64,000 bases of DNA from Portulaca oleracea. Lineage: Eukaryota > Streptophyta > Magnoliopsida > Caryophyllales > Portulacaceae. The stretch spans positions 26,757,144 through 26,821,143 of the forward strand of contig CM055875.1 of the NCBI GenBank assembly GCA_029582165.1, written 5' to 3'. Positions 10,801 to 21,893 of the stretch are shown here, piece after piece (position 1 is the first letter of the stretch; the number at the start of each line of letters is the position of its first letter). Under the pieces are notes generated by a model. That model was not told the origin of the DNA and ran no database searches. It worked only from the letters and a program-made list of their open reading frames with translations. The translations under genes were made by a program, and so were the position numbers.

Positions 10801-12809
10801 TTCAAAGTAAACATATCTATACTCTATCTCAATAGGCGGCATTCACATAATTTGACACCTATAAACAAAAGGGAAAGTACAAAAATCATAATGCTCTGAA
10901 TCTATCTAGCTGAATTTTATCTACAAACCCAAAAGAGGCATCTTTATACCACTTTGAGTACATAGCTCTAATTATACCACAAAAATCGAACATAAAGCTT
11001 GAATTCGTATAAGGATAAAGCTTTGCTCTCCAAAATCTGTGGACTCCTCTCTTTCCAAGTACCTTACAAATAGCCAAAGGAACCAACTTCTAAATACCAC
11101 AAAACCAACTCTTTGTACTCTTCATTAATCTTCTCCCCCAAGCGACTAAAACATGTTGATGTACGAGGGCTAAAGCTAAACCAGCTACCCTCATCAAACC
11201 TAGAGAAAAATTCCACATTGATAAGAAAAAGTAATAATCAATCGAAAGGAAATTAACCGATTCTTCGTTAATCAAGCACATTGGACACCTATTTGCTCCG
11301 ATGCATGTGTGTCACCCTTATTTGTCACCAAAATAGGAAAACATGCTTTAAGAGGAGCTTTAGACTTCCAAAGGGCCTAATGTGATGTTTAATGTTATGA
11401 CATCAACTTTAAAATGTAATCATGACTCATGATTACATATAATGTGGTAATCACTAATCAAGATAACACAATGTCTACTTTTTACGGCATGTAGCTAAAA
11501 AGAAAATGGAAATACAATTAGAAAATTGTTTGCATTACAAACTTATTACATCAAACCAAACATCACATTGGATGATTTAAATTAGGCTAAGCCCAAGAAG
11601 TTTCCTTCAAGATAGCCAAATTGTGCAATAGGACATATATTCATAGAAAACACAAGTACACAAAGTTCACATAACATAGGTTGCGAGTTGCGACCAATCT
11701 AAACTCTATTTTGGCATATAAAAAGGCCTATCCTACATAACCATTCTATATTTGAAAAAGTTGTGTAGAGGTGTAAAGGAAGAAGCTCATTTGAACTTAT
11801 CCATAGAATTGTTTGCACCCATCTATTCAAACACTATTATTAAATTGCCTTCAAATAGTTCATCAACCGATTGAAACAATTGAGTCTTCAATGAGTGTGC
11901 AGAAAACATCCTAATCCAGAAATATCACCGATTCTTTGAAACCCCCCTCGCCGATTCTTCAATGAGTCCTCAGCTTCATGAAATGAGAAATGACAAACTG
12001 CTGCACTATGAATACAAAATAAAATGGCGGCTTAAGGAAACAAAAGACCAATTGCCAAAAGCGATGTGCCACCCCCCATCAGGGAAACCCCTCTCTCAAC
12101 CAAAAGGTTATGGATAATCCACAAAATAGTGCCTTAATCTATTGTCAAAACGTGAGACAAACACCAAACGTCAATCAGCATAATTCATCAAACCCAGCAT
12201 TGACCAGTGCTTCAAACAAGAAAAATCGAGACTTTCTCCACAATCAGAATCTTTGATCAACTACTCAAAACGGTCAGGCCATTGCTCATTAAAATTATAA
12301 TCACCCTCTATTAACGTTCCTCTGAAGCTTCAAATAACAATTTGATTTTATCCGGCCCAATTTACAACCAAAACTTGATCATCCCTCCAAAGACACGAAA
12401 TGGTAAACCGCAATACGTGTAATCGAAATGTAATTCACAAGTAGTCCACACAGCCAATTCAAAGGCATCACCATCACTCGATCGGAAGATATTCTCTAAC
12501 CGAAAACTAAACAAGCATCGATTTTATCAGAGATAAAAAAAAACTAGGAATCGGAGTATCCAAACAACTAAATCAGTAGGATAGATGAAACAACAGGAAG
12601 CGATGATTTAGCATGGAGAAAATCGGGGGGAGAGAGAAAATGACCTGGTCTTTGATGTCTTGAGAATCGGAAGAAATAGAAGCGGCAACAGATGCAGTAG
12701 CAGAGCGAACACCGGAAGAGACGGTCTTGATACAGTTGGAGATGAATTTGAATGAATTGCGCGTAAATCCATTGGTCTTACCGTTAAGCTTTGTCTGGTG
12801 TTGTTTCAT
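1845..12809 (-). CDS. ATG18: Autophagy-related protein 18 (ATG18g/h-like; PROPPIN beta-propeller plus BCAS3 domain)
   Basis: Nine coding exons: 12809-12645, 6176-5733, 5360-4923, 4744-4499, 4316-3516, 3423-3248, 3003-2885, 2800-2282 and 1849-1845 (stop TGA 1847-1845). All junctions are GT-AG and all frames join, giving 970 aa; from memory plant ATG18g/h proteins are 900-960 aa. The start has the conserved N-terminus NSFKFISNCIKTVSSGVRSA (residues 19-38), which leads straight into exon 2 VLWACFDRLE (from 56). WD-like blades cover about 56-470. The lipid-binding FRRG position reads LHRG (424-427). BCAS3-type segments include LLVYSPSGHVIQYE (571-584) and WWDVCRRTDWPER (622-634). A low-complexity tail ends in LGGIFAFSEEG. 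ATG18 proteins bind PI3P/PI(3,5)P2 and act in autophagosome formation; the g/h/f subgroup is set apart by the BCAS3 domain. The choice between g, h and f cannot be made by eye. The gene looks intact. Confidence 0.93.
7449..7703. repeat. Small inverted-repeat element with GACATCAAG motifs
   Basis: The ends are inverted copies: CATGAGCATGACACTTT near 7461-7477 and AAAGTGTCATGCTCATATG near 7674-7692. Inside, ATCAAGTATTG-type words on the left half reappear as CAATACTTGATGTCC on the right half, so the whole unit can fold back on itself. It looks like a MITE. The inner word resembles the motif arrays of the large elements at 52.9-61.4 kb. Confidence 0.5.
8128..8600. repeat. GCGC-rich dispersed repeat
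   Basis: Two clusters of words such as AAGCGCAC, GAGGCGC and GCGCGC (8128-8215 and 8495-8580) flank an AT-rich core that includes a T-run. The right cluster partly reverses the left one. Such GCGC-word sequences are common in plant non-autonomous DNA elements. The exact boundaries are not clear. Confidence 0.35.
9178..9458 (+). mobile_element. Cassandra-type TRIM solo LTR
   Basis: A 281-bp unit begins TGTAACATCTCC and ends TGTTACA. It is flanked by perfect 5-bp TSDs TAAAA (9173-9177 and 9459-9463). It carries a 5S rRNA-like segment, which is the diagnostic feature of Cassandra elements: small non-autonomous LTR retrotransposons of plants whose LTRs contain 5S sequence with pol III control boxes. 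Only one LTR is present, with no PBS or second LTR nearby, so it is a solo LTR. It lies in ATG18 intron 1, antisense to the gene. Confidence 0.9.
9286..9346 (+). ncRNA. 5S rRNA-like segment with pol III internal control boxes (within Cassandra LTR)
   Basis: The order matches the 3' half of plant 5S rRNA. An A-box-like TTAAGTGCGCTT (9288-9299) is followed by an intermediate element near AGTCCCAAG, then by the C-box region GATGGGTGACCTCC and AGGAAGTC. The last part is nearly identical to 5S, while the intermediate element has diverged. This is not a real 5S gene: the 5' third is missing and it lies inside an LTR. Whether pol III still transcribes it is unknown. Confidence 0.75.
10150..10375. 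repeat. Diverged GCGC/AAAAAGC-word repeat
   Basis: Dense words such as AAAAAAGCAC, GCTCGAAAAAGCAC and GGCTTTTTTGGGCTTT occur in both orientations. This is probably a decayed relative of the repeat at 8128-8600. No ORF of interest is present. Confidence 0.3.
11379..11571. mobile_element. Possible MITE
   Basis: AATGTGATGTTTAATG at the left (about 11379) is mirrored by CCAAACATCACATT at the right (about 11558-11571), with further weak inverted similarity inward. A TSD is not evident. Confidence 0.3.
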
Positions 12810-13638
12810 CTCACCGACTGTGGGATAGTGAAGTTGTCGTCGCCGGAGACGAGTGCATAAGCTTCGTTAATCGGCGGAGGAATCGCCGGAAGAACTGCCA
12901 GAGGCGGAATCGACGGCGGTGGTGGTGGTGGGTGACACAGAAAATGGAGTTTGTTTTCTTTTTTTCGTATTTGGGATTTGTACTTGTTTCTATGGTTTGA
13001 CCTTTTTGGGTTTAATTACCTGAGACGGTTCCTTACGCTGGTGTCTTTTCTGCTCTCTGTTTGCTGTCTTTTCTGCTCTCTATTTCCTAATCCTTTATTC
13101 TTTAGTTTCTCAATTTCCTACTAATCACGGTTTACAGGGTAATTAATGTTGCCGTGCTGCATAATTAAGTTTTGGATTACATATAATCCCATATCTATCT
13201 ATAATCTATAAAGTTATAAATGAGATAAAATCCTTGAAAATTATCTTAAGATAGCTAGTGTAATGCATGATACTACATAGATTGATAGATATTAATGATG
13301 AATCGAGTTAGTATTATATTGTCTCAGTTCCATATTAATTGATATTTTAACTAAATTTTGACTTTTAATTACTCGCAAATTACAATAAGTTACAATATGA
13401 AATTATCATCATTAGAAACATATTTTACTAAAATTTACTATGGATGTAATCTCACATTATAACTCATTATAACGGTCAAAATTTAGTCAAAGTGTCAATT
13501 AATATGGAACTAAGAGAGTATGTATTCTGTATCTATATCTATACTATAATAAATGATTTAAATGTCCCAATTTTGTTTTACATTGTTGTCCCTCACAATG
13601 TGATTTTTATTTAATTTGTCCTTTTTCTTCGTTACACC
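12810..13638 (-). promoter_or_regulatory. ATG18 5' UTR and promoter region
   Basis: Directly upstream of the ATG18 start codon (reading leftward). The first 150 bp are G+C-rich and purine/pyrimidine-skewed, as in plant 5' UTRs. Beyond about 13,050 the sequence turns AT-rich, with nothing else recognised. I cannot place a TATA box or start site with confidence. Confidence 0.4.
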
Positions 13639-13644
13639 TCAACC

Positions 13645-13724
<80 letters not shown>

Positions 13725-13783
13725 CTTATATAAAAATTAAATAAGGGACATGACCACAGGCAATTTCATAAATCAAAATTGGG

Positions 13784-13856
<73 letters not shown>

Positions 13857-13930
13857 CCTTTCTTTTTGATATTGATATTGTTATTATTATTATTACTACT
13901 ACTACTAATATTATTATTATTATTATTATT
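13639..13930. repeat. Interrupted (TTA)n microsatellite
   Basis: Long TTA runs lie at about 13639-13720 and 13786-13855, with a shorter imperfect run to 13930. An 8-bp LTR-like end TGTCTACA (13941-13948) lies just to the right, two bases before the LTR at 13951. Confidence 0.85.
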
Positions 13931-13950
13931 TAATAAACCATGTCTACATT

Positions 13951-15453
13951 TGTAGAACCCCGAAAAATTCATGTTCAGGAAATTCGTTTCGAGTGTGCTA
14001 CTTAAATTGGGAGCCGACTAAGGTTGTTTAATCCTTAAATATGATACCCTTTTTTTATTAAAACGCTTTTGAGAAAAGGAGCTTTTTGTTCATTTAAGGA
14101 CCCATTTTTATTATTAATATATCTGAAGTTACACCAAGTTATTTTATCGATGAATTAATAGCGACTTATTTCCAAACCTGGGCCAAAGGAAGGCATGCGG
14201 GCCACCAGGGCATGTCATGGGCCCCAGGGCCTATGGCAGAACCACCCCTGGGCCTATGTATCTTCGGCCCATAGAAATGGGTAGAGTTCAACGCAGGGCG
14301 CAGGGCCTATGCTGAATTCCATGTCATTTTCCTTTGGGCTAGCCTCGAGTTGGAATGTGAAGAAATTATTAAGTCATCTCTAAATATTTTGATGTAGCAA
14401 ACGTTTATGTTAAGTAATAAAATAAGTTATAAAAGAAGAGTCGTCAGTCAATTTAGGGAAATCGACAAACCAAAAGAAAAGGAAGACTCCAGTCTACGAA
14501 CCTGAATTCTGAGCCCGGAGGTAAGGTTACGAATTCAAGAATTAGGGAATTCTTGAATTTGCTTGTTTGAAAACAAACTCTACTGAAATCGAACATGAAA
14601 TGAAAAAGAGCAGGGAGAAGTTTAAAAGAATTCGCAATAGTATATTCAAAACATACAAAAAAGAATGTGATGTACAAAAGATGCACAAGCATGGTTTTCA
14701 AGGATAAATTACATGATAATATATTGATTATTTGCAAGTACGACAGGAGGAATGTTGGTCCCTTGTAAGTTGTAACAATGACTTAGATGTGGTGCTCGCT
14801 TGGAACATTCTAGGGGTGATAAAATAGTGAAATTTATGGAGAATATGGATGGCAGAATGATGATAGTAAAGAGGATTGTGGAAGATAGAAGTTTGATGAG
14901 AGAATTTGAGAGAGTAGATGATAGTAATGATGAGAATTGTTGGTGAACTGAGTGAAGGGATGAGGGGGTATTTATAAATGAGATGAGGGGATGAGGATGA
15001 AAGGAGAGGGAAAAGTGAAGGGATGAGGGGGTAGTTTGATGGCAGAATCGTAGTCCCAGGGACCTATGTTGTGATCTAGGGTCAAAGTCAATCCGCTATG
15101 GTCAAGGGATGGCGGAGGGAAAATGATGGCGCGAAAATCAAATTGATATCGCGTAGGCCCTGCGGCCTATGGCGTGCAACGACACGGATCGATGACGTAG
15201 AAGCTGGCTGGATTATCATCATAGGCCTTGCGGCCTACGCTGTTTATTTGGGGCGGAGTTTGCCTTTTGGGCCCAGCCTAATGGCGGTATAGGCCCAGGG
15301 GCCTACACCATTTCTTAGCGGGCTTCATCGCGACTTTCCCATTTTTGGCAGGCCTGATTCTTGTGTTGGCCAAGGCCCACGGGCCTTGGTGCACTGTTTT
15401 TGGGGTATGATTCCTTTGAGCGGAATTTGTCGGTGCGAAACCCGGTGTCTACA
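13951..15453 (-). mobile_element. Solo LTR, family shared with 23023-25699 and 38797-40535
   Basis: This 1.5-kb unit starts TGTAGAACCCCG and ends GGTGTCTACA (so TGTAGACACC... on the minus strand). It shares the landmark CCCGGAGGTAAGGTTACG near 14514, and the AACAAACTCTACT block after it, with the other two copies. A minus-strand TATA-like TTTATAAATACCCCC lies near 14970. The 5-bp flanks (ACATT and GCAAC) do not match, so this copy may have recombined or been deleted at one side. GGCC-rich words (GCGGCCTA and variants) recur in its right half. Confidence 0.75.
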
Positions 15454-16683
15454 GCAACATACCATAATACCTAGACAAATTTGGCCTCAAAGGTATTTTC
15501 GAGAGAGTAATTAAGGTGAAGAATACATACATACCAAGTAGAACTGGAAGCCGAGCTAGTTATTGGCTTGTTCATATCTGGCGACGTGTTGGTGGAGATT
15601 AGAGTGAGTTGGCCTCAAAGGTATGTTAGAGCGATGCATCCAATGGATGAATTAAAGGATGGTGCGGGGGAACAAGATTAGAGTGAGTTGGGCAAGAGGG
15701 AGGAGGAATATCCTATAAAGGAGAAGGCAGGAGTGGGTAAGAATAGATAGGGCAAAGACTGGAGAAAGAGAAGTTGAAATGAATGGGGAAGGAAAGGAGA
15801 GGTTTTTTGGGCGAGTAACATGCGAAGCTAGTGAAGAAATGATGGAATGGTTATCAAGAAGCTTAGTGTGCACTAACAAAGAGCCAAGAAGCTTAACCTC
15901 CTTGCCAACTATGATCCAAGAACACTTCTCCCAAGTGTCTAAAATCACGGCTTTGAATGGGCTAAAAACCATTATCACTTTCCGAAGAAACCTTCACATG
16001 GAAGAAGCCATGGCAAACCCGGAAGAGGTGTCTCAATGGTTTTTAGATATCAAGAAGTGGGAAAGATATGATACAAGTGAGGTGAGAAGAGTATGGATAA
16101 ACATTATTGGCATTCCCCCACATGGGTGGAGTTGGAATAACGTTGAAAAGTGTGTAGCACCATGGGGCAGGTTGTTAACACTGAGCCAAAGTATCAACTT
16201 GTAACACCCCGGAAATTCAATTATAAAAAGTCACAGTCAAACTAACGTTAACAGACAAAACTTAGCGGAAGACTTCAAATTTAGTTTGGGCGTCACTGCC
16301 GTATCCCCGAAAGAATACAAGGCGAGAAAGGAAAACACACAACTGTCTGCTAACGGTAACTACTAACAACTCAAAAGAAAACTTTAAGATTTCATAACGA
16401 AAACAATATAAAAAGATTCAAGGACTTCTAGACTCGTCGTCCTCACTTCTAATTCCCGTCCCCAGCATTTAGATCTTCACCTGAAAACAAAACATTTCAA
16501 AATTGAGGGGGAAATCTCAATAATGTCTACCCCTAACGTTTAAAACAGTTTAAGTTCATTTCAATTCCTTTTGGGGAGAGGGATCGAATCAAACGTTTTA
16601 CAAACCTTTAATCCCATACTGTTTCCTCAACCCATCCAATCCATATTTTAATTTGCGGGCGGGATACCAAATCCCTTAAAGTA

Positions 16684-16831
16684 ACATCGCCTACCAAAGG
16701 CATCAAGAACGTCGCCTACCAAAGGCATAAATAATATCGCCCACCAAAGGCATCAAAACATCGCCTACCAAAGGCATCAAGAATATCGCCCACCAAAGGC
16801 ATAAATAATATGGCCTACCAAAGGCATCAAA
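16684..16831. repeat. Six-copy minisatellite inside the long LTR
   Basis: Six copies of a 16-bp core close to CGCCTACCAAAGGCAT are spaced every 23-27 bp. The alternating spacers (TCAAGAA, AAATAATAT, TCAAAACAT) suggest a higher-order unit of about three copies. Confidence 0.85.
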
Positions 16832-18734
16832 ATTCTATCCTATATCAGGGAAGGAAGCCCTGATCTCCCGGTCCATAACCCTGCAGGTTGTTACACCTGC
16901 ACAACAGGTTATCCCCCGAAACCCGCTTAACGTTTCCACTTGAATTATTTACACAATATTCAAACTCAACTCACGACTCTCAAGTCAAACCATCCCAAGT
17001 TATCAAAACCATAAACAAAACTTCGAATAAAAGACCATCCAATTTTCTCAACTCAAATAAACCAAGATCACAATCGAATCAAAAGATTATCAAAACAGAT
17101 GGTCGTATTTCCACAAAAGTCCCCTTTCGGGATGCAATTCTCAAATAGATTATAAAACATCAAAACACATTTAAAGAGCATCCCGGTGGGGATTAGAGCA
17201 TAGACAATTACCTGAATAACGTCACAGTACAGCAATAAGGAGAAAACACTTGAGCTCACTATCGTCACGCACTAACTCGGGCCTAGAATAAGAATAATTA
17301 TCTAATCAAAACGCGTTCTAACGAAGTTAGTATTAACTATCAACTACCTAACCCATCCCCTAGGAACACTTAGGTTCCTATCATTTATGATTTACACTTA
17401 ACATACTCAAGGAATTATATAACAAGTTCACACATAAAATTTACTCAACAATTTTCATAAATAATAAGCAAGCAGAGGACAGATTGTAACGTTCACATAA
17501 AACGGGTCACAACTCGACTTCCCGACATCCTATGGGTCTGGTTCTGGACTTTTCGGAAACCTCGGGATGTCTACTAAAACTTCTATGTTGATGACCAAGC
17601 CCATATCAGTCCCGAATGACTCTAAAAACACCCATCTTCCCAATTGGTCCAGATCTGACAGGTTCTGGTAAAAAGATTATAACTCGAGTTATACAAATCA
17701 AACGTTCGATCCGTAAAATTCATATGGTTCCTAACATCTAAGGGAACCTCCAGTTAAAAGGGTTCTGTCAAAGAGTAACTATACTAATCGTGGCAACCCG
17801 ATCTTTAGACACTAACAAAACTGTCCCGTTACCGGTTCTTAATAAATTTGTAATTTCGGTTCTAACTTTTACCAATTGATCTCCGGGTTCTAATTTGGGC
17901 TCAAAACAGTAACTAGGGTCTAAGGTATAAAGTCCAACTTAACTTAGGTCCAACAATTAAACTTTTAACATTAACCCAATTTAGAAAACATGGAAACACT
18001 TTATTAATTTTAATCCATCCTAAAAATCAAACAAGAAATATAATACTTAAACATGAATTATTTACAAGGTTATAACAGTAAAGAAAGAATTTCAAAGAAC
18101 AATAAAAGGTGGTTAAACATGTGGTTTCTTTAATCAAGATTCAAGGAGGTCTTTAGCAAATATAACATAAGGTATAATATGACAAGTAACTACTAATCAA
18201 GAAAAACCCAACAACCAATTCTTTTACTAACTAAAACAAGAATTCAAGAATCAAGAAAGACTTAAAGAACATGTAATATTTAACAAGAAACCTAATTAAT
18301 TTTCAAGAATTAAGATTTAACAAGAAACGAATCACTAACAAAGATTGAATCTAAATTAAACAACCTAATTTGTTAATCAAGAATTTAACCTAGATGTTAC
18401 ACTTTCCAATTTCATGCATATAATAATATTGTGATCTAAAAAGATTCATATAAAGAAATATAAAGGAAATCAAAGAACCACTTTTAAACCTAATAACCAA
18501 CTATTACAACTTAATCTAATTACAATTTACAACATAAAATTACATATAACAAATAAACAAATTACACATAACAATTAACAATTTACACATAATTACAACC
18601 AAGAAATACTTACAAATAATTTTCCCTAAATTACAAAATTACAGAAATAAAAATAATAAAACTGATAATAATATTAATAATAATAATAATAATATTTCAA
18701 AAACAGAACAATAAAGGAAAAAGAAAATATTTAA

Positions 18735-19250
18735 CAATTAGGGTTAGGGTTTTAGGGTTTACGTAGGGTTTCGCAGAGGGGGGGTTTCTTGGCGGTTTTC
18801 CGTGGTGGGCGGGCGGTGGGTGTCGAGTCGGCGGTCACGCGGGTGGTGTTGGTGGCGTCGGCGGCAGTGCAATGGTGGTCGTGGGATTTGCGTCGATCGA
18901 GCGATGGCAGCCAGTCGGTGTTCGTCCATGATCAGTGGCCGGCGTTGATCGGTCGGCGTTGAAGTCTGCGGTGGTCGATCGCGGCGTCGAAGGCACAGAC
19001 GGTGCGGCGGGGTGGTCGTCTGGCGTGCGGGGCGGGGCGAGAGACAGGGAGATCGAGAGGGAGAAAGAGGGAAAAGAGAGAGAAAAGGGGAAGAGAAAGG
19101 TGGTTGCGGTGGTGTAGGCGATTCCCGGCGGTGGTGGCGGCGGCCGTCTGGTGGCGCGGCGGTGGCTGGAGGCGGTAGATGCGCAGGGAGAGGGAGAGAG
19201 AGAGGGGGGAGGCTAGGGTTAGGGATTAGGGTTTGAAGATTAGGGTTTGA
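18735..19250. other. Telo-box and GC-rich segment within the LTR
   Basis: TTAGGGTTAGGGTTTTAGGG near 18740 and again TTAGGGATTAGGG near 19218 are plant telomere-like (telo-box) words. They flank a strongly GC-rich, purine-skewed stretch (GGCGGTGG, GAGAGGGAG) in an otherwise AT-rich LTR. On the minus strand the segment lies just downstream of the TATA-like box, as expected for a transcribed leader. Confidence 0.5.
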
Positions 19251-19949
19251 GGGAGGGAGAATTAACTTTTATACTACCCACTTAACTAAGGCCCAATTAG
19301 TCTAATCCTAACCCTTAGCCCAACCCAACACTAAAACAAAATCTGATTTTCTAAAGACAACTAATAATAATACTAATAGCAATAATAATAATAATACTAA
19401 TAATAATATAATCACATAGCAAATAATATTCACGTAATTAATCACATAAATCAATAATATTAATAGTAATACTAATAATAAAAAGGGTAAAACTAATAAT
19501 ACTAAACCCATGAAATTACCGATATACCCTTGTTAGTCTCTCACGATCCTACGAGCTCAAGTGTTAGCAAAATAAAACACAAACGAATAATAATAAATAA
19601 CGAAGTCAAACCTAATTTACTAACGACGTTACGGTCAACCTTTTTGAATTTTTCGGGGTTTTACATCATTACCTTCTTAAAAGAAGTTTCGTCCTCGAAA
19701 CTTAAACTTAACCCTAACGGTCCGGTAAGGAAACTAACGGTTCCATTCCTCCTAAAACTCGAGGTTTTACACAACTCTACTAGGAGTTTTGAAGCAATGC
19801 AAGCTTGCATCTTGACTGATGTCGTGCAATGGATTGAAGGTGAAATATTATTAGACATCCAAAACTTCTTATACAAGGTTCGCGTAAGGGGAACAACCAT
19901 AAAACCAATATCTATGCAAGAGACGATGAGTCTAGGCAGCGAAAATTAG

Positions 19950-21417
19950 CGCATACATGCTAGAACATCCCAACAAGGTAACAATGCAATGGAGATGGAG
20001 GCTGTAAGAGAGACCCCTCTAGAAGCCATTGGAGCAGATAGAACTGAAAGGGCGAACAATAGCATGGAGGCAAGCAAAATTCCACCTAGGATATTGAGAA
20101 GCCACTGCAATAATTCATAGGAAATTCTTCAACAACTGTCCAATAGTGAGTTTGGGGTGGAACTGAGAAGGCTAGCCGAAAGATAGACCAGTTACAAGTG
20201 AAGGTTTTCAAGGATCTGGGAATATAAGACTAGGGAGACTTCGAAATCAATCAACAAATCTGCATTGGAAATGATGAGGCAGTAATTAAAGAGGAGGAGA
20301 GAAAAATCACAATTAATTAATGAAGGGGATGGCTGGCCATGAGGGACCCGAAAAGTCTCTCGAAAATCAGCAGCCTGATAAAAGGCAAAGAGAAAATGAT
20401 CCGGCTACAATTTAATAGGGAATTAGTGCAGTAAATTCTTCAGTTAACAGCTAAAACATTGGTGAGGACGTTTCCCTAGCTGATGATCATATAGAGGATT
20501 CATCTAGCTCCTTAAGCTCTGACAGCAATAATAGTGAATCCATAGAGTGAACAAGAAGGATCATTGCTGAGAAGGCGATCAACTTTGGGCGAAGGTCAGG
20601 TTTCATGAAACCGAGAAGAAACAAACCAGCGGAATAGTATCTGAAGGTCAAATTATCTAGGATCGAGTAGTTTAAGAGGAAGAAGAAGTCAACAAAAAGA
20701 GTAGCCTAAGGAACCGAAGAAAACATTAATGCGGATAAATGAGGAGTACGACTTGGAATGTAAGGGGGGTTTTTAAAGACCAAGAAAAGGACCGAGAATT
20801 GCTATTGCAATCGATCAAAGATCGATTTTGTTTGTGGGCATCAAAGTGTAAAGACAAAATAAATTCCTAGTTGAATTTGTGGCTGCGAATTTTTAGTAAA
20901 TTCCTTTTATTTATCAATGAAGGCAGACACAAATGGTATAGAGATGGGTGGAGGGTATCTCGAGGTTGAAGTTGGCTGGTGATAGATGAAGATGACAGAT
21001 GAGGTTAGTCGTACTGTTATAGCAAATGGATGACACATGAATGACAAGAGGCAACTGATTTAGGGGAAAAAGGGGCATGTGTTGTGTTCTAGCTTATGAA
21101 TATAGACAATGACCACTCCAAGATGGAAATTTGACCAAGGGACCTCAATTTTGGGAAATGACAGGCTGGAGAATGGAAGGAAATCAAATTTTTAATTTTT
21201 GTCTGTCTTATTATTATGTTTGGAGTTTTGCGATCTCCTTGATTCTTGGATTTGTTACTTTCATTTCCTTACTGTATTTCCTATATTTTCTTTGGCAATT
21301 GGCTCATGCTAGGAATTGCTATGGCTGTTGTATGTTGGGCTCTTTGTGCTCCTTGGCACATTATATTTTGGATGAGTCAAATCTGGCAAGAGACCAATAA
21401 TTATAAAAAAAAAAAAT
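19950..21417 (+). mobile_element. Decayed LINE remainder ending in poly(A)
   Basis: Downstream of the broken ORF1 there is no long frame. Near 20742-20850 a reading STTWNVRGVFKDQEKDRELL resembles the start of an L1 ORF2 endonuclease (TWNVRG) before a stop. The final 400 bp are non-coding and end in A12 at 21403-21414. The reverse transcriptase is absent, so this copy has a large internal deletion. I found no TSD for the LINE itself. Confidence 0.5.
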
Positions 21418-21885
21418 GAACACCCACGAAAGTATTTTACTGGGAGTCAACCCTCCAACCGTTCCCGCCCTCGGAAATTAGGGATTTATCAAATTATTTT
21501 TTCTCCACCTTTTTCCATCTATTCTCTCTCTTCTTTCTCCTTCTCTTCCTCTATCCTAGTTCCCGTGTCACATGATCCATATCCCACAACCAATGTAGTT
21601 CCTCGCATGCCACCCCCACATCCACCCACTCCCACTTTTCTTCTCATCTTCTACTCCCTGCCATCTCAACACTCTCATGCCTAGAACATGTTGCTATTAC
21701 TACTACTCTAAACCCACAACAACCATAAAATCTTTTTTTCCCTTCAAATTTATATACTCGATTAAGTGTACTTCTAAATTTTAACTGTAATTTAAAGTCA
21801 ATTTCAAGGGGTTTGATTTGGTGATAAGGATTGACAAAGATTAAACGTGAAACAACTTTTACCTTTTTCTGGATAATTTGCACTA
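21418..21885. other. Unassigned sequence
   Basis: Mixed composition with CT-rich tracts around 21500-21560. No coding or repeat signature recognised. Confidence 0.3.
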
Positions 21886-21893
21886 GTTATGAA

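Larger units (their letters stand above)
6177..12644 (-). other. 6.5-kb first intron of ATG18
   Basis: The donor (GTCATT, starting 12644) and acceptor (ACAG, ending 6177) join codon 55 (Gln) to codon 56 (Val) in phase 0, exactly at the conserved KDQ|VLW junction. This intron is far longer than the other seven (about 80 to 430 bp). It contains a Cassandra solo LTR (9178-9458), an inverted-repeat element (7449-7703), GCGC-rich repeats (8128-8600 and 10150-10375) and a possible MITE (11379-11571). I see no gene within it. The rest is unassigned AT-rich sequence. Confidence 0.88.
16200..19771 (-). mobile_element. Ty3/gypsy-derived insertion: 3' LTR plus pol end, 5' part deleted
   Basis: Perfect TSDs CAACT (16195-16199 and 19772-19776) bracket 3,572 bp. 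Read on the minus strand, it begins TGTAAAACCTCGAG. It then has about 95 bp including the peptide LSLSFEDETSFKKVMM and a stop (19661-19708), and then a long LTR from 19665 (TGTAAAACCCCGAA...) to 16200 (...GGTGTTACA). A short FEDExxF-type peptide right before the LTR is what the end of Ty3/gypsy pol looks like. The first ~13 bases match the LTR start, so the element seems to have lost almost all of its 5' LTR and interior in one deletion. A TATA-like GTATAAAAG lies at about 19270 on the minus strand. Adding the LTR gives about 3.47 kb, which is long. Confidence 0.75.
15779..19949 (+). pseudogene. LINE-type ORF1 (DUF4283-like), split by an LTR-element insertion
   Basis: The coding parts are 15779-16199 and 19772-19949. 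Removing the 3,572-bp insertion and one copy of its CAACT duplication restores one open frame across the junction. The first half ends VWINIIGIPPHGW ... LTLSQSIN and the second continues STRSFEAMQACIL ... DIQNFLYKVRVRGT. The VW(I/L)N(I)xGIPxHxW pattern and the following WG(R/E)LL are typical of the DUF4283 domain in plant L1 ORF1/gag-like proteins. The N-terminus is incomplete, and no CCHC knuckle is readable after the stop at 19949. It is a dead TE gene. Confidence 0.7.

Noticed and set aside
18735..18790. Interstitial telomere or chromosome end
   Set aside because: Only a few TTTAGGG-like words, inside an LTR. This is a telo-box-like leader feature, not a telomeric tract.
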